A stretch of 39,980 bases of DNA, from contig DGAD01000029.1 in the NCBI GenBank assembly GCA_002382805.1, forward strand, positions 1 to 39,980, read 5' to 3'. This document shows, in pieces, positions 34,020 to 39,980 of the stretch. A program made the translations under genes and the position numbers. Below the pieces are notes generated by a model that was not told the origin of the DNA, ran no database searches, and was given only the letters and a program-made list of their open reading frames with translations. This stretch comes from Clostridiales bacterium UBA4039 (lineage in GTDB: Bacteria > Bacillota > Clostridia > Lachnospirales > Vallitaleaceae). Numbering within the stretch: the stretch's first letter is position 1; every line of letters starts with the position of its first letter.

Positions 34020-35105
34020 ATGGCTAATTATCATGAACAATCTCTACATAATGATACCCTTAAATTGCGACGTTTAATACAAAAACTACCGCCATTTACA
34101 TTTGAATTTTTCCGTGGTATTGAACATACAACCAGTTCTAAAACTCGTATTGCATATGCTTATGATTTGAATGTGTTTTTTACATTTATAACTACTCAGT
34201 TACAGGAATTTAAGGATATATCGATTCAGGCCTTTCCCGTCAAACGCCTTGAAGATGTGACACCAGATCATATTGAATATTACCTGGACTATCTCTCCTA
34301 CTATAATGATACGTCCTCCTCCACCAACGACTCCTCTTTACCGGAAAGAAGCAATAAAGAGCGGGCTAAATTACGCAAATTAGCCTCTTTAAGAAGTTTT
34401 TACAACTATTACTATAAGAAGCAAAAAATAACCTTTAATCCGGTCGTTCTGGTAGACTTACCCAAGATTCACGAGAAGCATATCATTCGTTTAGAAGCTA
34501 ATGAAGTTGCAGACTTTTTAGATATTGTTGAATCCGGTGATGCTTTAACCAAAAAAGAAAAACAGTATCATAAAAAGACTAAAACTAGAGATTTAGCGTT
34601 GATTACCCTTCTTTTAGGCACCGGTCTTCGTGTTAGCGAATGCGTCGGTCTTAATATTGCTGATATTGATTTTTCTAAAAATGGTCTACGAATTATACGA
34701 AAAGGTGGTAATGAAGTCATCATTTACTTTGGTGATGAAGTTGCTGACGCATTAAAAGATTACCTTCAAGAACGCAAAAAAATCATCCCAAACTCCGGTC
34801 ATGAGGACGCTTTATTCCTGTCATTGCAAGATCGGCGCCTAAGCGTTCGCAGTGTACAGAATTTGGTCAAAAAGTATTCCAAACTAGTAACGTCCTTAAA
34901 AAATATCTCTCCTCATAAATTACGCTCCACCTATGGTACCGCCTTGTACCAAGAGACCGGAGATATATACCTTGTCGCCGATGTTCTGGGGCATCAAGAC
35001 GTTAATACAACGAAAAAACACTATGCAGCCATTGAAGATGAACGCCGTAGAAAAGCAGCTAAATCCGTTATCTTACGCCGAGAAAAGTCTTCCGACAAAT
35101 CATAA
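34020..35105 (+). CDS. Tyrosine recombinase (XerC/D-like)
   Basis: A 361-residue site-specific recombinase with an N-terminal SAM-like DNA-binding domain (about 25-135) and a complete catalytic set: Arg204 (GTGLRVSE), Lys228, His299 and Arg302 (HKLR), His325 (LGHQDV) and Tyr335 (HYAAI). It cuts and joins DNA through a phosphotyrosine link. No phage genes, excisionase or flanking repeats are visible, so a chromosomal Xer-type role is more likely than a prophage integrase. GGAATGG lies upstream of ATG. It is about 4 kb from lexA. Confidence 0.9.
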   Translation: MANYHEQSLHNDTLKLRRLIQKLPPFTFEFFRGIEHTTSSKTRIAYAYDLNVFFTFITTQLQEFKDISIQAFPVKRLEDVTPDHIEYYLDYLSYYNDTSSSTNDSSLPERSNKERAKLRKLASLRSFYNYYYKKQKITFNPVVLVDLPKIHEKHIIRLEANEVADFLDIVESGDALTKKEKQYHKKTKTRDLALITLLLGTGLRVSECVGLNIADIDFSKNGLRIIRKGGNEVIIYFGDEVADALKDYLQERKKIIPNSGHEDALFLSLQDRRLSVRSVQNLVKKYSKLVTSLKNISPHKLRSTYGTALYQETGDIYLVADVLGHQDVNTTKKHYAAIEDERRRKAAKSVILRREKSSDKS

Positions 35106-35178
35106 ATGTAGATTTGCCTTATATGCGCGTGCAAGGTCTGTTTATATTGAGCCCGGTTCATCTATTTTACCACTCAAC

Positions 35179-35214
35179 AAGAACGAGCCATCATCAATTT
35201 GATGGCTCGTTCTT
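35179..35214. terminator. Terminator hairpin between the recombinase and fusB-like genes
   Basis: A perfect 15-bp stem, AAGAACGAGCCATCA (35179-35193) with TGATGGCTCGTTCTT (35200-35214), loop TCAATT. It lies between convergent genes. T-runs are short, so it may act mainly as an mRNA 3' end on the plus strand. Confidence 0.75.
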
Positions 35215-35228
35215 TAGATTATATCTTT

Positions 35229-35873
35229 TTAATCTGTTACTTTTAAAAATAGGTTCACCAGATTGATTGTAGATGTAATACGCTCATTGCACTTTTGGCT
35301 ATCTAGACATGCATAAAACCCAATGGAGCGATAACCATCACCTGAGCTTTTGCATACAGGTGAAACAAAAGCTACTTCACTGCTTCCACCAACGTGATTG
35401 CATAACTTACATATATTGGCAGCCGTCGGCTTAGCTGGCTGGATCTTACAGGCCATTCCTAATAGTGTATTGTGATGATAATAAGCCATATATAATTTTT
35501 TATTCGAAGTATCTTGCCATCCCAGATATACCTTTCGAGCCGTTAATATCTCATCTGATGGCAACTTAAGATGTTTTTCCTTTTTAAATAACTTCTTAAG
35601 CTGCATCGGTGTGGTTCCATCCATACCATAGACATATTCATCGAGATTTGCTAAATAGTTTTCGATTTTTTTAACACTATCTATCGATATTAACTCCAAT
35701 TGTTTCATCTGTTGATCATCCAAGTCTTCAAACAAATTAAAAATCTGAAGTTCGCAATGAAGTTTGTTGGACTCAACAACCTGTGTATCTGGACAAAACT
35801 TTAAAACCGAAGCAAGTTCCTTCATATGTTTATTAATTGCATTATATTGTTCTTTTTTTATAAAAGCTTTCAT
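35229..35873 (-). CDS. FusB/FusC-type elongation factor G-binding protein
   Basis: A 214-residue protein matching the FusB family, which binds EF-G and helps release it from the ribosome, giving fusidic acid resistance in staphylococci. The N-terminal half is helical. The C-terminal treble-clef zinc finger shows C155-KL-C158, then Cys189 and Cys195 (CLDSQKC). Length equals FusB. ATG 35873 has AAAGGAG 6 bases upstream. The leader encodes an 18-codon peptide and competing stems. Chromosomal members in Clostridia may have a general translation-recovery role, so resistance is not certain. Confidence 0.87.
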   Translation of the reverse strand: MKAFIKKEQYNAINKHMKELASVLKFCPDTQVVESNKLHCELQIFNLFEDLDDQQMKQLELISIDSVKKIENYLANLDEYVYGMDGTTPMQLKKLFKKEKHLKLPSDEILTARKVYLGWQDTSNKKLYMAYYHHNTLLGMACKIQPAKPTAANICKLCNHVGGSSEVAFVSPVCKSSGDGYRSIGFYACLDSQKCNERITSTINLVNLFLKVTD

Positions 35874-36045
35874 TCTGTACTCCTTTTTATGTATTATTCT
35901 ATTTGCTTGGGCTCAGGCTCAAAGAATACAGACAGTTAACGTATAAATCTGATGTGCTTAGGCTCCGTACAAAGTACGTTCAACTGTTTTACTGTAGCCT
36001 TTGAAAGGAGCCGGTTCCCATAAATAGGAATATATCGTTATTCAT
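35874..36045 (-). promoter_or_regulatory. Attenuator-like leader of the fusB-like gene
   Basis: Read on the minus strand, several stems compete. CTCCTTT (36010-36004) inside the leader ORF is complementary to the fusB ribosome site AAAGGAG (35886-35880). GGCTCC (36012-36007) is complementary to GGAGCC (35966-35961) and to two tandem GAGCC copies (35920-35916 and 35914-35910). CGTAC-TTT-GTACG (35978-35966) is a local hairpin. ACAGTT-g-AACGTA (35987-35975) pairs with TACGTTAACTGT (35943-35932), excluding that hairpin. A ribosome stalled on the leader ORF would free the ribosome site. Confidence 0.7.
35989..36045 (-). CDS. 18-residue leader peptide of the fusB-like gene
   Basis: On the minus strand ATG (36045-36043) opens MNNDIFLFMGTGSFQRLQ and stops at 35989. 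AGGAGG lies 9 bases upstream (36060-36055), as strong as that of a normal gene. The reading frame contains the sequence that can pair with the fusB ribosome site, which is the classic layout of translation attenuation for ribosome-targeting antibiotic resistance genes. Translation of fusB in staphylococci has also been reported to be controlled by a leader. Confidence 0.65.
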   Translation of the reverse strand: MNNDIFLFMGTGSFQRLQ

Positions 36046-36077
36046 CCTTGGATACCTCCTTATATTATATTAGATAT

Positions 36078-36086
36078 AGTATAGCA
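36078..36086 (-). promoter_or_regulatory. Extended -10 promoter of the fusB leader
   Basis: TGCTATACT (36086-36078) on the minus strand is an extended -10 with five of six -10 bases. The -35 position (36106-36101) reads AAGTTA, a poor match. The predicted start lies near 36071, 26 bases before the leader-ORF ATG. It sits just past the copper ATPase stop codon. Confidence 0.55.
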
Positions 36087-36094
36087 CAAATATA

Positions 36095-38116
36095 TTATTT
36101 TAACTTCAATAATTTTGCATTAATCGCCACAATGACAGTACTTAAAGACATAAAGACTGCACCAATCGCAGGCGAAATAACAATCCCAACACTGGATAAT
36201 ACTCCTGCGGCCAAAGGAATTGCCACAATATTATACCCCGTCGCCCAAATAAGATTTTGTATCATTTTGCGATAAGTCGCCTGTCCAAAGTCAATTAAAA
36301 TAGCCACATCTTCGGGATTGGAGTTTACCAAAATAATATCTGCTGTTTCTGCAGCCACATCTGTTCCGGAACCAATGGCAATGCCAACATCTGCTTGCGC
36401 CAGCGCCGGTGCATCATTAACCCCATCACCTGTCATAGCTATAAAGCGTCCCTGTGTCTGAAGCTCTTTAATCTTCTCTTGTTTTTGTTCGGGAAGGACC
36501 TGGGCAAAATATCCATCCAGACCTAATTCTTCAGAAACTTTTTTTGCAGTTGCTTCGTTATCTCCGGTCAACATCCATGTCTTTATACCTTCATCTTTTA
36601 GCCGCTTAATCGCTGCATAAGATTCTTCTCGTATCCCATCTGCCAACCCAATCGCCGCAATTATATTCTCATCGACTAGCAAAAAAACATTTGTAGATAC
36701 GCCTTGATCAGGAAGCTCTTTTGGAAGCGTCAGATTATTCTCTTCTAAGTATCCAGGACTAACTACCATCACTTGATGACCTTCAATAGTACCTTCAATA
36801 CCTTTGCCTTTAATCGCTTGAAAATCTTGACTTTCTAGGTAGGTTAATTCCATCGCATTAAATTTTTCGATAATTCCTTTCGCAATAGGATGTTCAGAAT
36901 GCTGTTCAAGTGTTGCAGCCAAAGTAATAACTCGCTCTTTTGAATAGTTTTCATCAAATACTTCAATAAAGTTTACTTTAAAGTCACCATAGGTCAATGT
37001 ACCCGTTTTATCAAAAACTACAGTATCAATCTTACGGGCATTCTCAAATTGTGTTCGATTCCGAATCAAAAGTCCGCTTTCAGCAGCTTGCGCTGTGGAA
37101 CTAGCTACAACTAGCGGCATTGCTAACCCCAATGCATGGGGACAGGTAATGACCATAACGGTGGCCATTCGAGCGATGGCATATGTAAAATCCTTGGTTA
37201 GCATATACCAAATAATTAGCGTTGCAAATCCAATAGTAAGTGCAACAATTGTTAACCAAAATGCGGCTTTATCCGCCAAGTTTTGTGTTCTGGACTTTGA
37301 TTTTTGGGCACTTGTCACCATAGCAATTACTTTGGATAAATAGGAGTCATCCCCTGTACCTTGGACATCAACCTCTAATGCACCATCTCCATTTAATGAA
37401 CCTCCGATAACTTTGTCCCCTTTATTTTTTTCAATTGGTTTTGATTCTCCTGTTAACATAGATTCGTTTATATAACTTGTTCCCTTTGCAATAATACCAT
37501 CAGCGGGAACTTTTTCTCCTGGCTTGACAAGAATTTTGTCATCCGGTTTTAGTGTATTGACTTTAACATCTGCAATAGTTCCATTATCCATCCGATGTGC
37601 CGTATCCGGCATTAATTCTGCAAGTTTATCTAGTGCTTTTGAAGCACTTAAAACTGATTTCATCTCTATCCAGTGTCCAAGAAGCATAATATCAATAAGC
37701 GTTGCTAGTTCCCAGAAAAAATCCTTTCCATCAAGTCCCAACGTTGTTGCACTACTATAAAAATAGGCAACTGAAATAGCCATGGCTATTAATGTCATCA
37801 TACCAGGATTCTTCTCTTTGAGTTCACTAAACAAACCTTTTAAAAATGGCCATCCACCATAAAAATATATAAAGGTCGCAAGTCCCAGCAATAGATATTG
37901 GCTTCCCTTAAAATCTAGTGTTATATTTGTCCATTCCTGAATCATCGGCGATAAAATTAATACCGGAACTGTGACAATAAGAGATATGTAAAAACGTTTT
38001 TTGAAATCATTAATCATCATCTGATGATGGTTATGATGATTCTCATGGTTATCTTGGTTCTCATGGTTATATTGATTCTCATGGTTATATTGATTCTCAT
38101 GGCTGTGTTGGTTCAT
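36095..38116 (-). CDS. copB: CopB-type copper-transporting P-type ATPase
   Basis: A 673-residue P1B ATPase. The metal-site motif is CPH (VITCPHALGLAMPLV) rather than CPC, which defines the CopB subgroup (Cu+/Ag+ or Cu2+ export). Phosphorylation site DKTGTLTYG, actuator TGES, SEHPIAKG and GDGVNDAPAL are intact. There is no CxxC metal-binding domain; instead the N-terminus has His-rich 6-residue repeats (HENQYN). ATG 38116 follows GGAGGAGA. A terminator lies between this gene and the upstream DUF302 gene. Confidence 0.93.
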   Translation of the reverse strand: MNQHSHENQYNHENQYNHENQDNHENHHNHHQMMINDFKKRFYISLIVTVPVLILSPMIQEWTNITLDFKGSQYLLLGLATFIYFYGGWPFLKGLFSELKEKNPGMMTLIAMAISVAYFYSSATTLGLDGKDFFWELATLIDIMLLGHWIEMKSVLSASKALDKLAELMPDTAHRMDNGTIADVKVNTLKPDDKILVKPGEKVPADGIIAKGTSYINESMLTGESKPIEKNKGDKVIGGSLNGDGALEVDVQGTGDDSYLSKVIAMVTSAQKSKSRTQNLADKAAFWLTIVALTIGFATLIIWYMLTKDFTYAIARMATVMVITCPHALGLAMPLVVASSTAQAAESGLLIRNRTQFENARKIDTVVFDKTGTLTYGDFKVNFIEVFDENYSKERVITLAATLEQHSEHPIAKGIIEKFNAMELTYLESQDFQAIKGKGIEGTIEGHQVMVVSPGYLEENNLTLPKELPDQGVSTNVFLLVDENIIAAIGLADGIREESYAAIKRLKDEGIKTWMLTGDNEATAKKVSEELGLDGYFAQVLPEQKQEKIKELQTQGRFIAMTGDGVNDAPALAQADVGIAIGSGTDVAAETADIILVNSNPEDVAILIDFGQATYRKMIQNLIWATGYNIVAIPLAAGVLSSVGIVISPAIGAVFMSLSTVIVAINAKLLKLK
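38040..38103. repeat. 18-bp tandem repeat encoding the His-rich start of CopB
   Basis: About three and a half copies of an 18-base unit (plus strand ATTCTCATGGTTATATTG with variants) encode HENQYN-type hexapeptides at the CopB N-terminus. Copy number may vary between strains, as is common for in-frame repeats. Confidence 0.8.
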
Positions 38117-38165
38117 ATTTCTCCTCCTTTTTTACAGTCTATTCGCACATCCTTCGTAAAATGAC

Positions 38166-38198
38166 AAAAACCGCCTTAAGATCTTTAAGGCGGTTTTG
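38166..38198 (-). terminator. Terminator of the DUF302 transcript
   Basis: AAAACCGCCTTAA (38167-38179) pairs perfectly with TTAAGGCGGTTTT (38185-38197), loop GATCT. On the minus strand it starts 4 bases after the DUF302 stop and ends in a T-run. It lies before copB, so copB expression may depend on read-through; no clear own promoter was found. Confidence 0.8.
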
Positions 38199-38201
38199 GG
38201 T

Positions 38202-38588
38202 TTAAATAGACGCTTCAATGGCTTTCATTAATGAAGCTTCAACATTTTGTGCAACAGATGTTAATGTCTCTTCATCAAATAGAGCCATTAAGCGCTCAGG
38301 CCGCAACATACCGATATATGTGGTTTTTTTATCGCGTCGAACGACCATTTTACAAGGCAATACATATCCAACATGTATATTTTTCTCTAACACTTCTTTT
38401 GCTTTTTTAGGGTTACATACTTCGAGCACAACAAAGGGATTTTCAAAATCCAGCCCTTTTTCCTGTAACTTATCTTTAAAATTTAATTCCCATAGGACGC
38501 CAAACCCTTCATCTTTTAAGCTGGCTTTTAATGCCTTTAGTGCATCATCTAAAGATTTATCTGTATCTTTTTCATAAATTATATCCAT
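38202..38588 (-). CDS. DUF302 protein, possible copper-stress partner of CopB
   Basis: A 128-residue soluble protein of the DUF302 family (SLDDALKALKASLKDEGFGVLWELNFKDKLQEKGLDF ... NPFVVLEVCNPKKAKEVLEKNIHVGYVLPCKMVVRRDKKTTYIGML). The function is unknown; such proteins are often next to metal or stress genes. Cys residues in EVCNP and LPCKM could bind metal (inference). The start is ATG 38588 with AGGAGG 7 bases upstream; an earlier in-frame start at 38633 has no such site. It precedes copB. Confidence 0.85.
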   Translation of the reverse strand: MDIIYEKDTDKSLDDALKALKASLKDEGFGVLWELNFKDKLQEKGLDFENPFVVLEVCNPKKAKEVLEKNIHVGYVLPCKMVVRRDKKTTYIGMLRPERLMALFDEETLTSVAQNVEASLMKAIEASI

Positions 38589-38648
38589 GATATACCTCCT
38601 AAATCTTGTTTGGGATTTATAGTTTTTGTTCATTTTCTTGGTCTTTTT

Positions 38649-38677
38649 ATCATAACACTAATTCTATTCTCGCGCAA
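38649..38677 (-). promoter_or_regulatory. Promoter of the DUF302-copB unit
   Basis: On the minus strand TTGCGC (38677-38672), a 17-base spacer and TATGAT (38654-38649), preceded by TGT as in an extended -10. It lies about 60 bases before the DUF302 start. Confidence 0.6.
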
Positions 38678-38698
38678 ATTTTCCTATATATAAGCATA

Positions 38699-38736
38699 AA
38701 AGCACTTTAAACGCCTTTATGCGTCTAAAATGCTTT
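38699..38736 (-). terminator. Terminator of the yneA transcript
   Basis: On the minus strand AAAGCATTTTAGACGC (38736-38721) pairs with GCGTTTAAAGTGCTTT (38714-38699), a 16-bp stem with two G-U pairs and a 6-base loop, followed by a T-rich stretch. It lies 28 bases after the yneA stop. Confidence 0.75.
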
Positions 38737-38764
38737 CTTAATCCGTCTTAATAGTCCATACATC

Positions 38765-39103
38765 TTAGTCAGACTTCATTGCAGTATAATTTGGGGTCAC
38801 AGGCAAGGTTAATCGCGAACCTGTATATAATGTTTCTGTTTTCAAATCATTAATCTTAATGACTTGTTCTATATATTCTTCATGCGTATAATACTCCAAG
38901 CAATTATAGGTTGTTGCCAATCCCCACAATGTATCATTCTTTTGAATCTGAACACTTATATATGCCTGCTCGATATCGGGTGTTGCAAGGATTGTATTGC
39001 TAAATAAGCGCATAAGTATTAGGATAAGGAGACTCAGTAGTATTATGCTAAGGATCACTGTTAGTTGTATTCTCTGTCGTTTTTTGGCTATTCGTCTATT
39101 CAT
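38765..39103 (-). CDS. yneA: YneA-like LysM protein, SOS-induced division inhibitor
   Basis: A 112-residue protein with a Lys/Arg-rich start, one membrane helix (about 16-36) and a C-terminal LysM domain (about 50-100: ISVQIQKNDTLWGLATTYN, YIEQVIKINDL, LYTGSRLTLPV). It faces outward to bind peptidoglycan. Divergent from lexA with shared SOS boxes, the arrangement of Bacillus yneA, which blocks division after DNA damage. ATG 39103 is preferred (GAGGTG 6 bases upstream) over GTG 39112. Confidence 0.85.
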   Translation of the reverse strand: MNRRIAKKRQRIQLTVILSIILLSLLILILMRLFSNTILATPDIEQAYISVQIQKNDTLWGLATTYNCLEYYTHEEYIEQVIKINDLKTETLYTGSRLTLPVTPNYTAMKSD

Positions 39104-39114
39104 ATCAATCACCT

Positions 39115-39128
39115 CGAACGTTTGTTTG
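39115..39128. promoter_or_regulatory. LexA box 1 (yneA side)
   Basis: CGAACGTTTGTTTG matches the Bacillota SOS box CGAAC-N4-GTTTG. It lies just upstream of the yneA ribosome site, within the transcribed leader, where LexA would block elongation. Confidence 0.8.
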
Positions 39129-39135
39129 TGTTTTA

Positions 39136-39164
39136 ATTATATACGAACACCTGTTTGTTGTCAA
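39136..39164 (-). promoter_or_regulatory. yneA promoter with LexA box 2 in its spacer
   Basis: On the minus strand TTGACA (39164-39159), 17 bases and TATAAT (39141-39136) are both perfect. LexA box 2 (39144-39157, CGAACACCTGTTTG on the plus strand) sits inside the spacer, so LexA binding should shut the promoter fully. Confidence 0.85.
39144..39157. promoter_or_regulatory. LexA box 2
   Basis: CGAACACCTGTTTG fits CGAAC-N4-GTTTG exactly. It is in the spacer of the yneA promoter. Confidence 0.88.
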
Positions 39165-39182
39165 TAGATTTTATCAAAAAAA

Positions 39183-39196
39183 CGAACAAACGTTTG
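39183..39196. promoter_or_regulatory. LexA box 3 (lexA side)
   Basis: CGAACAAACGTTTG fits the SOS box exactly and overlaps the last three bases of the lexA -35 region, so LexA should repress its own gene. Confidence 0.88.
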
Positions 39197-39222
39197 ATGC
39201 CATTGTGAAAATATGCTATACT
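39194..39222 (+). promoter_or_regulatory. lexA promoter
   Basis: A -35 TTGATG (39194-39199), a 17-base spacer and an extended -10 TGCTATACT (39214-39222). The -35 overlaps LexA box 3. It lies 46 bases before the lexA ATG. Confidence 0.75.
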
Positions 39223-39267
39223 ATAGAAGCAGAAAAATATAATAGTTCTTTTTAAGGGGTGTAAACT

Positions 39268-39885
39268 ATGGCAGATACATTAAGTGATAAACAACGCCGT
39301 ATATTAGATTTTATACGCAACGAACAATTAAATAAAGGCTACCCGCCATCCGTACGAGAAATATGTGAGGCCGTTGGCTTAAAATCAACTTCAACGGTAC
39401 ATGGACATCTAGAACGTCTTGAAAAAAAAGGGTATATTCGCCGTGATCCTACAAAGCCAAGAGCGATTGAAATTATGGAAGATGGGTTTACCCCCATTCG
39501 CCATGAGATGATTAATATTCCCATCGTTGGAAAAGTGGCTGCAGGTGAACCGTTGTTAGCCATTGAACATATTGAAGATTATTTTCCAATTCCTGCCGAT
39601 TATATCTCCGGAAATGATGCAAACCTATTTATGGTTCAAGTTCAAGGAGACAGTATGATTAATGCTGGGATTTTTAATGATGATATGCTTATTGTCCGCC
39701 AACAAGAGGTTGCAGATAATCGCGATATTGTTGTGGCTCTTTTAGATGATTCTGTGACTGTAAAAACATTCTACAAAGAAAAGAATATCATACGCTTACA
39801 ACCAGAAAACGATTCCATGGCACCAATATATGTCCATGATGTCAAGATTCTTGGAAAAGTTGTTGGGCTATACCGTAATTATTAA
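39268..39885 (+). CDS. lexA: SOS repressor LexA
   Basis: A 205-residue repressor with an N-terminal winged helix ([44 protein letters not shown], about 25-68) and a C-terminal peptidase domain. Self-cleavage should occur at Ala92-Gly93 (VAAGEP). The catalytic pair is Ser129 (GDSM) and Lys166 (TVKTF). RecA-DNA filaments trigger cleavage. AAGGGGTG lies upstream of ATG 39268. Three SOS boxes lie between it and yneA. Confidence 0.97.
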   Translation: MADTLSDKQRRILDFIRNEQLNKGYPPSVREICEAVGLKSTSTVHGHLERLEKKGYIRRDPTKPRAIEIMEDGFTPIRHEMINIPIVGKVAAGEPLLAIEHIEDYFPIPADYISGNDANLFMVQVQGDSMINAGIFNDDMLIVRQQEVADNRDIVVALLDDSVTVKTFYKEKNIIRLQPENDSMAPIYVHDVKILGKVVGLYRNY

Positions 39886-39921
39886 TTTTGATGAAGTATC
39901 CCTTTAATAAAAAAGATAAAA

Positions 39922-39956
39922 ACTCCGACTATATTTTACATAGTCGGAGTTTTTTT
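39922..39956 (+). terminator. Intrinsic terminator after lexA
   Basis: ACTCCGACTAT (39922-39932) pairs perfectly with ATAGTCGGAGT (39940-39950), loop of 7 bases, followed by T(7). It lies 36 bases after the lexA stop. Beyond it the window ends without another gene start. Confidence 0.9.
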
Positions 39957-39980
39957 ATCTTTTTTGGTTCTATAATAAAT

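Noticed and set aside
34020..35105. Prophage or integrative element around the tyrosine recombinase
   Set aside because: Neighbours are ordinary chromosomal genes with no phage, conjugation or excisionase genes, and no flanking direct repeat was seen.

Overview
This window is a low-GC, gene-dense bacterial chromosome segment with short intergenic gaps and strong AGGAGG ribosome sites. Its content is typical of an anaerobic member of the Bacillota, class Clostridia, possibly Lachnospirales or a relative: a six-subunit Rnf complex, an [FeFe]-hydrogenase-like sensor cluster, the maf-radC-mreCD-pbp2-minCDE-rodA-mgsA block, the ylmEFGH-divIVA block, a PyrR-controlled pyr operon and a LexA/YneA SOS pair. 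The genus is not determined. No rRNA, tRNA or CRISPR array was seen.

Layout. 1-170 (-) is the 5' end of a truncated gene, possibly a transposase. 358-2573 (+) holds a hydrogenase-like iron-sulfur protein, a DRTGG-domain protein and a kinase-like ATPase, probably a redox-sensing unit. 2786-7697 (+) is rnfCDGEAB, the ferredoxin:NAD+ ion pump. 7777-17067 (+) is the cell-shape and division-site block (DUF4321, maf, radC, mreC, mreD, pbp2, minC, minD, minE, rodA, mgsA). It ends at a bidirectional terminator facing a small minus-strand P-loop gene. 17767-25548 (+) carries a radical-SAM gene, an HlyD-like membrane protein, yggS, sepF, yggT, ylmH, divIVA, aroB, lspA and a pseudouridine synthase. 25595-27603 (+) is the PyrR attenuator with pyrR and pyrP. 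27702-30875 (+) is a lipoprotein gene followed by pyrB and pyrC. 31250-33919 (+) is dhaK-like, dhaL-like and a LacI-family regulator. 34020-35105 (+) is a tyrosine recombinase. 35229-38588 (-) carries a FusB-type EF-G-binding protein with a regulatory leader, a CopB-type copper ATPase and a DUF302 protein. 38765-39885 is the divergent yneA/lexA pair with three SOS boxes.

Main points of interest. (1) The FusB-like gene has an untranslated leader with an 18-codon ORF and mutually exclusive stems, one of which can mask the fusB ribosome site; this looks like an induction switch responding to ribosome stalling. (2) Several enzymes lack residues usually treated as catalytic or ligand residues: MgsA (Asp to Val at the catalytic base), PyrB (His to Asn), PyrC (HxH to HxN and Arg to Gln), and a DhaK/DhaL pair with Leu at two normally conserved positions. 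(3) The hydrogenase-like protein keeps all four H-cluster Cys ligands but has Ala at the proton-relay Cys. (4) The PyrR attenuator and the LexA operators can be read base by base. No wholly new multi-gene system was recognised; the fusB leader and the altered pyrBC pair are the best candidates for new biology.
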